Under the pieces are notes generated by a model. The model did not search any database, was not told where the DNA came from, and saw nothing but the letters and a program-made list of their open reading frames with translations. From assembly GCA_002360555.1 (NCBI GenBank), contig DEQS01000105.1, positions 272,115 to 316,630 of the forward strand: 44,516 bases of DNA, in the 5' to 3' direction. The stretch is from Chloracidobacterium sp. UBA3360 (lineage in GTDB: Bacteria; Acidobacteriota; Blastocatellia; Pyrinomonadales; Pyrinomonadaceae). The translations under genes were made by a program, and so were the position numbers. Positions 8,484 to 18,169 of this stretch are shown in pieces; the first letter of the stretch is position 1; each line of letters opens with the position of its first letter.

Positions 8484-9496
8484 ATCGCGAGATCAAAGAC
8501 AGGAGCCACTTTTCCGACCACATCACCTCGCCGGTTTTTGATCGGCGACGGCGACAGGTCGGCAAGATCGTCTACTCCAAGAATACCCAGTTGGCGTAAT
8601 ATTTCGACGACGATCACCGGCCGTCCGCGATAATCGTCGCCATCGGCGACCTTTAGTGCGATGCCGAGGCCGGTTGGCCATTTATCGCAAGGCAATACAG
8701 CTCCGCACCATACACCATCCGCGCCAACCTTAGAGACCAATCTACCGGGAGCCGCTTGCATCAGCATTGTGTCGAGACGCTCGCTGCCGCCGATCAGTTC
8801 TGGATATTTCATCATTGCCTCGACCACGCGAGCACAGGCCGCTTGGATCGATTCGTGAAATTTTGTGGGCGACATCAGATTGATAAAACTCACGGCCATC
8901 GCGGTGAGGGGAATGGCAAAATTTGGAGCACAGCAGCCGTCGATTCCGGTGGCAATGCTGTCCTCTGGAATCTCTGTAAAATCGGCAATACATCGTAGGA
9001 TGCGTTTTTGGATGCGGTTGTCGGCTTGGTTATAGGTATCGAGGTCGGCTCCGATGTGCTTGGCAAACGCCAGCATTGCGGCGTGTTTGCCGGAGCAGTT
9101 GTTGTGAAGCTGGGTCGGTTCTTCGCCAACGCGGAGCATATTTTTAGCGGCGCTTTCGTTAAACGGTATATGCACACCGCAGCGGAGGTCGGTTTCGGAC
9201 AAGCCGATCTTTTCGAGCATACGACTGGCCAGCTCGACATGCACATTCTCACCCGAATGCGACGCACATGCCATCGCGATCTTGTCCGCAGTAAAGCCAA
9301 ACGCATCCGCCGCTCCGCTCGTGATACACGGGATCGCCTGAAAGGCCTTACACGCCGAGCGAAAGTATGTGATAGTCGACGGATCGCCAATTGAGCCGAC
9401 GGTGTTTCGTTCGCCGTCGAGAACAATAATATGTCCGCTGTGAACCGATTCTACAGTCTCGCCGCGGATAACGTGAGCTAAAACTTCTGCATTCAT
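8480..9496 (-). CDS. L-asparaginase of the Rhizobium etli II type
   Basis: This 338-residue cytoplasmic protein belongs to the asparaginase family PF06089, unrelated in fold to E. coli AnsA/AnsB. It hydrolyses asparagine to aspartate and ammonia. Diagnostic segments are RSACKAFQAIP (Ser47, Lys50), CASHSGE (Ser79), HNNCSGKHAAM and DGCCAPNFAIPLTAM. They supply the paired Ser-Lys residues and conserved cysteines expected of the family. It begins one nucleotide after the recN stop, so it is almost certainly co-transcribed with recN. Its stop overlaps the stop of the converging flavoprotein gene by four bases, leaving no room for a separate terminator. Confidence 0.88.
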   Translation of the reverse strand: MNAEVLAHVIRGETVESVHSGHIIVLDGERNTVGSIGDPSTITYFRSACKAFQAIPCITSGAADAFGFTADKIAMACASHSGENVHVELASRMLEKIGLSETDLRCGVHIPFNESAAKNMLRVGEEPTQLHNNCSGKHAAMLAFAKHIGADLDTYNQADNRIQKRILRCIADFTEIPEDSIATGIDGCCAPNFAIPLTAMAVSFINLMSPTKFHESIQAACARVVEAMMKYPELIGGSERLDTMLMQAAPGRLVSKVGADGVWCGAVLPCDKWPTGLGIALKVADGDDYRGRPVIVVEILRQLGILGVDDLADLSPSPIKNRRGDVVGKVAPVFDLAI

Positions 9497-9497
9497 A

Positions 9498-11168
9498 TTA
9501 TTTGGCTGAGGCCAGCATTACCCGGGCGTTTTCGCGGGCTTGGTCGGTGATCTGCTCACCGGCGAGCATACGAGCGATCTCCTCGACCTGTTCAGTTTGG
9601 GTCAGAGCACGGGCCTTAACCAACGTTCGTCCGCTAACTGCTTCTTTTTCGACGATGAAATGATGATCTGCAAGCGAAGCGATCTGCGGCTGATGTGTAA
9701 CGCACAAAACCTGTTGCGTTATGGCCAACGACTTGAGCTTGCGGCCGACGGCCTCAGCCACGCGGCCGCCGATACCGACATCGACCTCATCAAAAACAGA
9801 GGTCTTTTTGATCTCGTCAGATTTCGAAACCGTTTTAACCACGAGCATCAAACGCGATGCTTCGCCGCCGGATGCGACCCTAACAAGCGGCTTTGGCGAT
9901 TCGCCCGGATTGGCTGAAAAGTAAAACTCGACACTGTCAAAACCCCGTGCGGTGAACGAGCTATCTGCTTCACCAGCCTCGATCCGCACCTCAAAACGGG
10001 CATTTTCCATCGCGACGGCTTTTAGGCTTTCTTCGACGGTTTTTTCAAATTTCACTGCTGCGGCTTTTCGAGCCTTGTGTAATTCCGACGCCTGACGAAC
10101 ATAAGCCTCACGCAGCTCGGAGAGCTTTTTGTTAAGCTCCTCTTCGCGAAACTCCGCAGTTTCGATATTTTGCAGACGGGATTCTGACACGGCGAGATGC
10201 TCGAGCACCGCATCGATCGAATCGCCGTATTTGCGTTTTAGCCGCGTGATCTCAGCAAGACGGTTTTCGATCTCATTTAGCCGCTCAGGCGAAAATTCCA
10301 GATGCGAACGAAACCCGCGCACCTCGTTCGCCAGATCGTCGATCACCGCGCGGGCGGCCTTTAACCCGTCGGCGTACTCGGCAAAACGCGACTCGAATTC
10401 GGAAAGCTCGGTGATCTTTCGCTCGGCCTTTTCAAGCGTCACGGCGGTAGATTTCGGGTCATCGTACAGCAGATCAAACGCCTCGCCGCTCAGGGACGTG
10501 AGCTTTTCGACGTTATTAAGCCGCAGTCTTTCTTCCTCAAGCTCGGTGTCCTCTCCTGCCTGCAAACCTGCCGCTTTAATTTCGTTCGTCTGAAAACGCA
10601 GGATATCTAGGAGCTGTAACTTTTCAGCCGTGTCTTTTTCGAGCGATGCGATCTCGGCCTTTACGGCTGACCAAGCGGCGAACGCAGCGGCCACCTTTTC
10701 TTTCAGCGACTCTACAATCGCAAAATCGTCGAGCAGCTCGATATGATTTTCGACATCGTAAAGTGCGGCCTGTTCGCCTTGGCCGTGGATGTCGACGAGA
10801 AAGGCACCGATGCTTTTGAGAAAACCCTGCGTAACGAGATGGCCGTTGATGAACACACGATTTTTGCCGGTCAGGGACAACTCTCGGCGGATGATCATTT
10901 CGTCACTGATCTCGACACCGCCGTCATCGAGCATCGTCCGCAGTTCGTCGCCGATTTTGACCGCAAAAAGGCCTTCGATCGCCGCCGCTTGCTCACCCTC
11001 TTTGATCAGATCATTTGAAACGCGTTCGCCCGTCAGAGCCCCGAGACTATCGACGATGATCGATTTGCCGGAGCCGGTCTCGCCGGTCAATAGATTTAGC
11101 CCCTCACCAAATTCAATGGTAAGTTCGTCTATCAGCGCAATATTTTTGATCTTGAGCAGTGACAGCAT
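9498..11168 (-). CDS. recN: DNA repair protein RecN
   Basis: This 556-residue SMC-like ATPase acts in double-strand-break repair. Walker A GETGSGKS lies at 29-36. Two long coiled-coil arms (~150-370) follow, then the signature and Walker B region (SVFDEVDVGIGG, ~455) in the C-terminal lobe with the conserved QVLCVTHQPQIA. Length matches the family. It sits 14 nt downstream of the M14 peptidase gene and directly upstream of the asparaginase gene, forming a three-gene minus-strand unit. No LexA box was recognised upstream. Confidence 0.95.
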   Translation of the reverse strand: MLSLLKIKNIALIDELTIEFGEGLNLLTGETGSGKSIIVDSLGALTGERVSNDLIKEGEQAAAIEGLFAVKIGDELRTMLDDGGVEISDEMIIRRELSLTGKNRVFINGHLVTQGFLKSIGAFLVDIHGQGEQAALYDVENHIELLDDFAIVESLKEKVAAAFAAWSAVKAEIASLEKDTAEKLQLLDILRFQTNEIKAAGLQAGEDTELEEERLRLNNVEKLTSLSGEAFDLLYDDPKSTAVTLEKAERKITELSEFESRFAEYADGLKAARAVIDDLANEVRGFRSHLEFSPERLNEIENRLAEITRLKRKYGDSIDAVLEHLAVSESRLQNIETAEFREEELNKKLSELREAYVRQASELHKARKAAAVKFEKTVEESLKAVAMENARFEVRIEAGEADSSFTARGFDSVEFYFSANPGESPKPLVRVASGGEASRLMLVVKTVSKSDEIKKTSVFDEVDVGIGGRVAEAVGRKLKSLAITQQVLCVTHQPQIASLADHHFIVEKEAVSGRTLVKARALTQTEQVEEIARMLAGEQITDQARENARVMLASAK

Positions 11169-11182
11169 TTCTATTCAAAAGA

Positions 11183-12505
11183 TCAAGGGCGGCGGCGGGG
11201 CACTAATTTTTCTCCCTTTGCCCATTTTCCGGCAGAGAAAACTGCATCCGGCGGAAATTGTTTTTCGAGCTCGGCCGATGTCCAATCGATGACCCGGTCT
11301 TTTTTATAAAAGAACAGTTCGGCCATCTCGCCGCTCTTTGTCCTGCCAAAACGCTGGAAGACGTAAAAGCTGCTCGCGTCATACTCCTCCAGCCCGGTTA
11401 GATTTCGCATATCTCCGACACCCCGGATCTTTGTCGAATTTAGAAAGCTAGCACGGCGGCGTTCGGCCACGGCCGCAATGTCGCCCACCATCATTTGTGT
11501 CATCGCGCCCGTGTTTACGATCGTTGCCGAGCGAAAAATGAGATCGACGAGCCCGCCGGAGGTGTTCTCAGGCAGATTGACATAAATTGAGGGGTCTTGC
11601 GTTTTTTCGCTGCCGGTCGCGATCGAATTTAGAGCGGTCAAAAACGCGATAAAATTCATCTTGACCAGATACATCTCGTCCTTGCCATAAAGAGCTCCGG
11701 TCTCGATCAGAATAGTCGGTGTTCCCCAAGCCGAAAAGTTATCGCCAAAGGCAGTCGGGGCCCACTCGTCCCCGTAGCGTCCGATATGGCCGGGGATGAA
11801 TTTTTGCAGAGCCGTAACCATTGCAGATGCAACGCGCTTATTCCGCTCGTGGCCCTCATTGGTTGTCTTTGCGGCGTCACCGAATACTACGAGGAACGAT
11901 ATAGAAGCCTGCCGACGAGTGGGGCCGACGGTGGTCAGGGCCTGTTGATTGTGCAGATTAAAACCGATAGCGGGCGACCAGTTGTCGCGGAGCATTTTTA
12001 ACAAACGTGCCTCCGGTGTTTTTAGGTCGACGGCGTCTCGATTGATATCGATACCTTGGAGATTGCGTCGCTGGTACAACTCTTGGCCGTCCGGGTTTAG
12101 CATCGGGACCGCGCGGATCGTCATCGTTTCGCCTAGCTTTTTTACCCAATCTTTATCTTTGTGAGTTTGCAGATAGGCAAACATATCCATCAGCGACGAC
12201 GTCGCGGTCGGTTCGTCACCGTGCATCTGCGACCACATCATCACCTTGAGCGGGCCTGTGCCCCACTCGACCTGATAGATCTCGCGGCTGGCGTTTGAAA
12301 AGCCGACCTGCTCGACCTTAACCCCGAGGCCTTTGAGTTTTTCGAGATATTTCTTGAGGTCAGCGTGACGGACATCGGACGGAAATATAGTTGAGATGTG
12401 GTGTTTATCCCAGGCATCCGCAAGGGCCTCGGCGGTTTGTGAATAGACGCTCATTGATAAGGCTATCGCCAGTAAAAGTATCGAAAAAATTTGCCGCATA
12501 CTCAT
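11183..12505 (-). CDS. Secreted M14-family zinc carboxypeptidase
   Basis: This 440-residue protein has a signal peptide (residues 1-~23, ending near VYSQ). The M14 zinc motif is QMHGDE (His95, Glu98); a later His in GFNLHNQQ is the likely third ligand, and IETGALYG carries the likely catalytic Glu. PDGQELYQRRNLQGIDINRD is the substrate-binding stretch seen in M14 peptidases. It should remove C-terminal residues from peptides in the periplasm or outside the cell. A second start codon (MRQIF) two codons downstream is equally possible. It is the first gene of the unit with recN and the asparaginase gene, which suggests peptide and amino-acid scavenging but no direct link to repair. Confidence 0.88.
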   Translation of the reverse strand: MSMRQIFSILLLAIALSMSVYSQTAEALADAWDKHHISTIFPSDVRHADLKKYLEKLKGLGVKVEQVGFSNASREIYQVEWGTGPLKVMMWSQMHGDEPTATSSLMDMFAYLQTHKDKDWVKKLGETMTIRAVPMLNPDGQELYQRRNLQGIDINRDAVDLKTPEARLLKMLRDNWSPAIGFNLHNQQALTTVGPTRRQASISFLVVFGDAAKTTNEGHERNKRVASAMVTALQKFIPGHIGRYGDEWAPTAFGDNFSAWGTPTILIETGALYGKDEMYLVKMNFIAFLTALNSIATGSEKTQDPSIYVNLPENTSGGLVDLIFRSATIVNTGAMTQMMVGDIAAVAERRRASFLNSTKIRGVGDMRNLTGLEEYDASSFYVFQRFGRTKSGEMAELFFYKKDRVIDWTSAELEKQFPPDAVFSAGKWAKGEKLVPRRRP

Positions 12506-12564
12506 AAGATAAACCGAATCTTAGATTTACGGCAAGGTTAGCGGGATGCCTAAAGATACGTTTT

Positions 12565-13665
12565 TTAACGCTCAAGTAATTTGCTGTACAAATTCTCGGT
12601 TCCATCGACCATCGCCGCGAGGCCAAATTTTTCGTGGGCAGTAACTTTTAGCTTCTCACCGAGCGATCGACGTTCGTCGGGATTTGCGAGAAACCAAGAT
12701 ATTTTTGTAGCGAGAGCTAAAGGGTCGCGGATCGGAACGATCGCGTTCTCACCGATCATTAGTTCTTTTGCTCCGTCGGTCGCTGTCGCTATGACGGGGC
12801 ATCCGGCCGCCATCGCGTCGAGTATCGCGAGCCCAAAGCTTTCCGAATGTGACGGCGAAACAAAAATGTCCGCTGCGGCGAGCAATGGCCGAACGTCGTC
12901 GAGCCAATCGAGCCACAAAAAGTTAGACTCCATCCCAAGCACACGCACAAGCCGCTTTAGCTCGCGGCGAAACTTTTGATCTATCGAGTTATCTTTACCG
13001 GCAATGACAAACCGAGCGTCAGGGTGCTGTTTGACTACCTCATTTGCCGCCAGTACAAAATCACGCTGGCCCTTTAATACCTTTAGCTCGCCTAGTGTAA
13101 CGATCAGCGGAGCATCCGCGGGAATCGAATGTAACGAACGAAATTCCGAGGTGAGCTTGTCGTTATCACTACCTGCTCCGCTACTGAGATCGATCCCGTT
13201 TGGTATCAGATGGATCTTTTCTTTCGGAAATATTCGCATCAATTGATCACCCACCGCAGACGAAACCGCAATTGCGGCGTCAACATTGCGTAGGGCAAAT
13301 CGATGAAACGATTTCATCGGAAACATTACATGTCTGGTCAGGACGAGCCGGACATCTTTTGCAGAGCGAGCGGCAACACCCGCCGCGAGGTAGTCGCGGG
13401 CGACGTGTGCGTGTATGAGATCGATATTGTGCCGGTCGATAAATCGCACAATCTTTTTGGTGCTAAACATCCCAAACGAATTGCGGATCGAGACGTACAA
13501 AATATTTTCGGCTGGCAGGAAATCAAGCCGGCCCTGCCATTCGTTTGACGGCCTGAGCGCCACATAAACATCATGCCCGCGAGCGGTCAATTCGCGGCAC
13601 AGATCGACTAGGTGACGTTCGCCGCCGCCAAATGTCTTCGCAGATGATATTTGCAGGATCCGCAT
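12565..13665 (-). CDS. GT4-family glycosyltransferase
   Basis: This 366-residue GT-B enzyme probably adds a sugar to a lipid-linked glycan or lipopolysaccharide at the inner face of the membrane. The N-terminal half has the acceptor-domain opening SSAKTFGGGERHL. The C-terminal half has the nucleotide-sugar motif of the family (SPSHSESFGLAILDAMAAGCPVIA, with the E-x7-E pattern). ATG at 13665 (MRILQ) is preferred because the upstream open frame runs through the terminator of the preceding gene. There are no other glycan genes beside it, so its pathway cannot be told from context. It is followed after 59 nt by the M14 gene on the same strand. Confidence 0.88.
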   Translation of the reverse strand: MRILQISSAKTFGGGERHLVDLCRELTARGHDVYVALRPSNEWQGRLDFLPAENILYVSIRNSFGMFSTKKIVRFIDRHNIDLIHAHVARDYLAAGVAARSAKDVRLVLTRHVMFPMKSFHRFALRNVDAAIAVSSAVGDQLMRIFPKEKIHLIPNGIDLSSGAGSDNDKLTSEFRSLHSIPADAPLIVTLGELKVLKGQRDFVLAANEVVKQHPDARFVIAGKDNSIDQKFRRELKRLVRVLGMESNFLWLDWLDDVRPLLAAADIFVSPSHSESFGLAILDAMAAGCPVIATATDGAKELMIGENAIVPIRDPLALATKISWFLANPDERRSLGEKLKVTAHEKFGLAAMVDGTENLYSKLLER

Positions 13666-13690
13666 TTGAAAAAGTTTATACCGAACGCGA

Positions 13691-13728
13691 AAACAAAAAA
13701 AGGCACGCTTCCCGAAAGAAGCGTGCCT
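13691..13728 (-). terminator. Rho-independent terminator after the TonB-dependent receptor
   Basis: An 11-bp perfect stem (13701-13711 with 13718-13728) has a 6-nt loop. On the minus strand it is followed by TTTTTTTGTTT. It lies 25 nt after the receptor stop and before the glycosyltransferase start, so the two genes are separate transcription units. Confidence 0.9.
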
Positions 13729-13753
13729 GATGTCCCTGAACGGGAGCGATAGC

Positions 13754-16700
13754 CTAGAACTGGAAGCGAGCGGCAAACTGAATCTGACGTTCACGATACA
13801 GTGTGCTGTCGGTACCGGTGACCTGACCAAACGACGTGTTGTAGGTCAAGGTATTTCCGCTACGCGTATAAAGCGTATTGTTCACAGCAAATATCTGAGT
13901 TCGGTTGAAGATATTAAATCCTTCAGCCAACAGTTCGATATTGGTCGTTTCCGATGTCTTAAAGCGTTTGGAGATACGAAGATCCATATTCCAAAGTGCC
14001 GGCAGACGGTACGCATTACGAGGATTGAGCGGGAAGCGATTGTCGCCGCTTGAACCGTTCAAAGTTGTGCCGGAAACAGTCCCGTCATAGGCACGTCCCG
14101 AGTAGTACACATAGATCGGAGCGAACGACCAGCCATTTGCTAAGTACTCAGCAAACTTGCTGCTGCCCTTATACGGATTCGGAGCAAATACTGCACTACC
14201 AACAAACTTATGACGAACGTCATTGTTGCTAGGCCCTCTATCGTAGCTGCGGTCGAACACATCATACGGGCTGTTGTTCTGTGTGAACGTTGCCGAGTTT
14301 TGGTTTAGATCCGTAGCTTTTGCAAATGTATAGCTTACATTCCAACCAAATCCGTTGGTAAAGCGTCGCTTTGCCTGAATGACAAGACCGTTATACTCAG
14401 AACCGACATCACTAGCGATCTGTGTCAGCTGCGAGAATGCAGACAATGCTTTCGTATACAGAGGCAATGTGAACACTTGGCCGTTTGCCGGACCGCCAAC
14501 AACGTTGTAGGTTGTCGAACCCGTCCTGACCAGATTGTAGTCAAGAAACGTCGGTAAGTTGCGGCCAAGGCTGCCGATATAGGAAGCCGATGCGACAATA
14601 CCATTGCTGAACTGATGTTCAAGGATCATGTCATACTGATGGATCAGCGGAGCTTCAAAATTAGCAGCGAAATACTGAATTGCACCGGCCGCAAATGTCA
14701 GGCTCGATGGAGCCAGAATCTGCGGGAATATCGGAGCACACGGAACCGTCGCCCCGACAGTGACCGGGATACAATTGGTCGTCACGGTCGGTGCGATCGA
14801 AACCTGTGACTGGCCGCCTGAGTTTCCAGTATTAACAAGTGCATTGTAGATCGTCGAATTTTGGATACGTCCAAAATAGATCCCCCATCCGCCGCGGAGA
14901 CTGGTTTTGCCGGTTCCAAATAGATCGTATGCAAAACCGACACGCGGGCCAAAATTGTTCTTATCATTCGGCAGGCGTGAAGTTGCTTCCGCCAGCGTAC
15001 GGCCATCCGTTGGGATTACGGTCGTATTTGTACTCGCGAGGGTCGGCGTCGGGAGAGCTATGTATTCCCAGCGTAATCCCATGTTGACGGTCAGCCGCGG
15101 GGTGATACGAAAGTCGTCCTGAACAAAGAAGTTGTAATCCGTGCTCTTTAGCAGATAACCCGGATTTCCAATACCTTGCTGGTAGTTACTGGTATAGCAA
15201 CGACCGCGGAGACGGGCCGCATTGTTGGTACAAGTAATGGCTGCGTTGAGCGTGTTGCCGCTCTGATAGTTAACGTAATCAATGATGAAATCGTTGATGT
15301 TGTTATATGAGAACGCACCTGCTTCGAAACGAAGGTTAGCGATATCATCGCTCACCTTATTAATATCAGCACCAAATTTAATGGTGTGACGGCCTTTTAT
15401 CCAAGTGAAGTTATCGGCAAACTGCCAACGCTTTTCATCCGGATATTTTGCTCTTTCAAGGAACGTTGGGGTTCCAAATTCCAAACCGTTGGTTATAAAT
15501 ACGTTTGGAGACCTAACGCCACCCGTCGCGGTGCTCGATGTAGGCGGTTCGCCCGGAAGAGGAGCAGTACTCTTTTGCGATTCAAAATCGCGTCCGTACT
15601 GGAAACGAAATTCATTAAGCATCGTCGGCGAGAACGATGATTGAAGGCGGGCATTGACCGAATCAACTTCGACAAAGTCATCACCAAAATTCGAACGGCT
15701 GCGATTATTCACGGCCTGAGTCTGAATCCCATTAGGCGATTTCCAGCGGAGACGGTTATAGCTGATCGCGAATGAATTAGAGTCATTGATCTGCCAGTCA
15801 AATTTAGGCAGGAAAAGTGTCTGGTCGCCTTTACGCGGCGTTTCACCTGTAAACGAGTTAAGAATTCCAAGGACGTCGTTGACCTGAGTCGTTGTCAAGC
15901 CCTTTCCGCCGCCCGTACAACCTGAGATAACGGCTCCAACCGCACCAGTCAAGCACGCGGTGTTTGGAGTGCTTAGAAAGTTTGCCTGAGTGAAAGCCCC
16001 GAGCCCAGGGAAATTACGTTTTTGTTGATCGTAGCTAAAGAAAAAGAAGGCTCTGTCTTTAACGATAGGACCGCCGATCGTGCCGCCCCACTGTTGACGC
16101 AGGTCGATCGGTTTGGCAGGAAGTATCGTTGTCACACCGCCGATAAATTCTGAACGGAAAGCACGCGGGTTGCGGGCACCATTACGATTGTTACGGTTGT
16201 AATAAAATACATCGCCGTGAAACTCGTTTGTTCCACTCTTCGTGACAGCGTTAGTTACACCGCCGGCCGATCGACCGTATTCTGCTGAGTAGTTTGACGT
16301 GTTGATCTGAAACTCGCGAATCGCCGATTGGCTAATGACGTAGTTGATACGCGTGCGGCCGCGTTCTTCCGAAAAGAATGCTTGGTTATTGTCGCCACCA
16401 TCGACCGTGTTGTTGTTCAACAGGCCTGATATACCGCGGAAACTGATCAGGCCAAACGTACCGTCAGGAACTGCACTCGGACTTAGAATGGCAAAATTGG
16501 ACCAACGTCTGCCATTGATCGGACGCTCATTGATAGCTGTCTGATCATCATTTTGAGTGTTGGCATTGTCGCTGGTATTAATGACCGGGGCCTCGGATGT
16601 GACCTCAACTATGGCGGTAGCACCGCCAACGGTCAGTTTGAAATCTACATTGGTAGTACGACCAACCTCGACGACGATATTCTCAGCCTTTGACGGTGCA

Positions 16701-16972
16701 AAGCCGCTAACGGCAGCCGTCGTAACCCGATATACACCCGGCTGTAGGCTGGTGACCCTGTAGCTGCCGTCGCTGGCTGTTGAGACGGTTGTTGCATTAT
16801 TAGTACCCGTATTGGTCGCTGTTACGCTTGCATTGGGAACTACGGCTCCCTGTTGGTCTGTAACGCTACCGCTGATCGCACCTGTTACGGTCGATTGGGC
16901 AAACATCTGTCCGGCACTCAATAACATGAGTAGCAGGAAAGGAAATAGCTTTATTGAAAATTTATTTATCAT
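13754..16972 (-). CDS. Oar-like TonB-dependent receptor with carboxypeptidase-regulatory domain
   Basis: This 1072-residue outer-membrane protein imports, or at least binds, an unknown large substrate using TonB energy. A signal peptide (1-~25, ending FAQS) is followed by a carboxypeptidase-regulatory-like beta domain (~28-105, GAISGSVTDQQGAVVPNASV). A plug domain follows (~125-240, FRGISGLLNNNTVDGGDNNQ; NAVTKSGTNEFHGDVF), then a long beta barrel. The last residue is Phe in QIQFAARFQF, the usual outer-membrane insertion signal. This architecture is expanded in Acidobacteriota and typified by Oar of Myxococcus. A GAGG sequence 11 nt upstream of the ATG may be the ribosome site. It is monocistronic. 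Confidence 0.93.
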   Translation of the reverse strand: MINKFSIKLFPFLLLMLLSAGQMFAQSTVTGAISGSVTDQQGAVVPNASVTATNTGTNNATTVSTASDGSYRVTSLQPGVYRVTTAAVSGFAPSKAENIVVEVGRTTNVDFKLTVGGATAIVEVTSEAPVINTSDNANTQNDDQTAINERPINGRRWSNFAILSPSAVPDGTFGLISFRGISGLLNNNTVDGGDNNQAFFSEERGRTRINYVISQSAIREFQINTSNYSAEYGRSAGGVTNAVTKSGTNEFHGDVFYYNRNNRNGARNPRAFRSEFIGGVTTILPAKPIDLRQQWGGTIGGPIVKDRAFFFFSYDQQKRNFPGLGAFTQANFLSTPNTACLTGAVGAVISGCTGGGKGLTTTQVNDVLGILNSFTGETPRKGDQTLFLPKFDWQINDSNSFAISYNRLRWKSPNGIQTQAVNNRSRSNFGDDFVEVDSVNARLQSSFSPTMLNEFRFQYGRDFESQKSTAPLPGEPPTSSTATGGVRSPNVFITNGLEFGTPTFLERAKYPDEKRWQFADNFTWIKGRHTIKFGADINKVSDDIANLRFEAGAFSYNNINDFIIDYVNYQSGNTLNAAITCTNNAARLRGRCYTSNYQQGIGNPGYLLKSTDYNFFVQDDFRITPRLTVNMGLRWEYIALPTPTLASTNTTVIPTDGRTLAEATSRLPNDKNNFGPRVGFAYDLFGTGKTSLRGGWGIYFGRIQNSTIYNALVNTGNSGGQSQVSIAPTVTTNCIPVTVGATVPCAPIFPQILAPSSLTFAAGAIQYFAANFEAPLIHQYDMILEHQFSNGIVASASYIGSLGRNLPTFLDYNLVRTGSTTYNVVGGPANGQVFTLPLYTKALSAFSQLTQIASDVGSEYNGLVIQAKRRFTNGFGWNVSYTFAKATDLNQNSATFTQNNSPYDVFDRSYDRGPSNNDVRHKFVGSAVFAPNPYKGSSKFAEYLANGWSFAPIYVYYSGRAYDGTVSGTTLNGSSGDNRFPLNPRNAYRLPALWNMDLRISKRFKTSETTNIELLAEGFNIFNRTQIFAVNNTLYTRSGNTLTYNTSFGQVTGTDSTLYRERQIQFAARFQF

Positions 16973-17635
16973 TATTTTGTTGACCTCATCTAAGTTAGAT
17001 TGTCTAAAACATTATTGCTGTTTTAACTCAAAAACACAGACAACTTTCGGTTTTTGGATTTTTTTCTTAATTTTCGGATTTTGTGAATAAAACGATATTA
17101 CGTTTAATCTGGAAACACAAGGCAACATCGCCTTTGAAAAGTGTATATTACACAGTAATTACATAGGTCTTGAGCATTGTATCGAGCATAAAATCACCAA
17201 TTGCCCAAAACGAAAATTCACAAATACGAACTTACCGTATGAATAAGGCAAATCAAGTTCCTCAATCCCAAATAAGGATGGTCTCACGGTGCTCGAACTA
17301 ACGCCTGAACTAAGTGTAAATTCTTTGTGAATTTAGAAGCCTCGAGCGGCTCGTGACGTGACAACTTAGAGATGCGGCCCGGCGGCGCTTATGTGCGGTT
17401 AAGCGTGAAACCGGCTGAAAGATCCTGCCTTTTGTAATCTTTTTTGTTACAAAAGTGTAAAGAAATGTAAATTGGCCGCTACGATTTCGCTAAAGTCTTT
17501 ATACTCTTTGCTTTAGACTTTTCCGTAAAAACTTGACTTTTTTGTAATAATAGACTACATTTATGACGCATTTTACTTTTACGGGATAATTTCGTTATGT
17601 AGATGCGTAGTATGGATACTAATAAGGGGAATATA
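16973..17635. other. Long divergent intergenic region with TTTTGT motifs
   Basis: This 663-nt stretch lies between the receptor and PilZ-like genes, and I found no supported gene in it. Near the PilZ side are an inverted pair TTTTGT-T-ACAAAA (17442-17454), a TTTTGTAA (17430 region), another at 17541, and repeated TGTAA words (17455-17475). They look like binding sites for one regulator. The left part (17041-17100) is very A/T-rich and probably holds the receptor promoter. No riboswitch consensus was recognised in the GC-richer middle (17340-17420). Confidence 0.4.
17533..17561 (+). promoter_or_regulatory. Sigma-70-like promoter for the PilZ-like gene
   Basis: TTGACT (17533-17538) and TACATT (17556-17561) are 17 nt apart. 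The predicted transcript would start near 17568, leaving a leader of about 68 nt before the ATG. Confidence 0.55.
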
Positions 17636-18040
17636 ATGGCACAACAAGTAGAATTATCTACAACATCATACAAAACGCCATTGCATCATCGCATCATTGC
17701 GAGCATGCCTGTTAAGGCTAGCTGGATCGATTCGGTAACCGGCGAAACGGTAAATGTTGAGGGCTTGACCGAGAATCTGGGTGAAACCAGTGCTTTGGTC
17801 AATCTTGATACGCTGCCGCCAGTTGGTTGTGAAGTTCGTCTGAAATTAATGGACGAAAACAAATCGATCATCGACGTTACGACGCGGGTGATCAGGGTTC
17901 AACGCGATCCGGGTAAACCGATGGCCGCTCTTACCATTTTGGAAAATTTGAAGAAATGGAAAAATACGGCTATGACAGCTGCAGACGCTTGGGTGACGAG
18001 GCATTGGCAACTTAATTACGAAGAAGAATGGGTAAATTAA
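17636..18040 (+). CDS. PilZ-like small protein
   Basis: This 134-residue soluble protein has a compact beta-rich middle (SALVNLDTLPPVGCEVRLKL, then VTTRVIRVQRD) that follows the layout of PilZ domains. The canonical RxxxR and (D/N)xSxxG c-di-GMP motifs are altered (HHRIIASMPV; TENLGETSA), so nucleotide binding is uncertain. The C-terminus is helical and Trp-rich. ATG at 17636 was chosen because AAGGGGA stands six bases upstream; an earlier in-frame ATG at 17603 lacks such a site. It is a single gene with its own promoter and terminator. The GGDEF protein at 352 would be a natural source of c-di-GMP, but no direct link is visible. Confidence 0.55.
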   Translation: MAQQVELSTTSYKTPLHHRIIASMPVKASWIDSVTGETVNVEGLTENLGETSALVNLDTLPPVGCEVRLKLMDENKSIIDVTTRVIRVQRDPGKPMAALTILENLKKWKNTAMTAADAWVTRHWQLNYEEEWVN

Positions 18041-18065
18041 TCACTCTAGATTCGTTATAATACCG

Positions 18066-18110
18066 AAGCGGGGAATTTCATTTTTGAATTTCCCCGCTTT
18101 TCGCTTTTTT
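18066..18110 (+). terminator. Strong terminator after the PilZ-like gene
   Basis: AAGCGGGGAA (from 18066) pairs with TTCCCCGCTT (to 18099), with one internal mismatch and then a further TTCA/TGAA pairing. T-rich sequence follows to 18110. Confidence 0.9.
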
Positions 18111-18169
18111 ACCCGTTCGATCGCGGCTTTGCTACAACGAATGTCGAGCCATAGGCATCATTTACTAAG

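Noticed and set aside
13666..13830. N-terminal extension of the glycosyltransferase to 13830
   Set aside because: It would run through the terminator hairpin and into the receptor gene, and has no glycosyltransferase-like sequence. ATG at 13665 starts with the conserved MRILQ.
17340..17420. Riboswitch in the receptor-PilZ gap
   Set aside because: The stretch is GC-richer than its surroundings, but I could match no c-di-GMP, cobalamin or TPP consensus.
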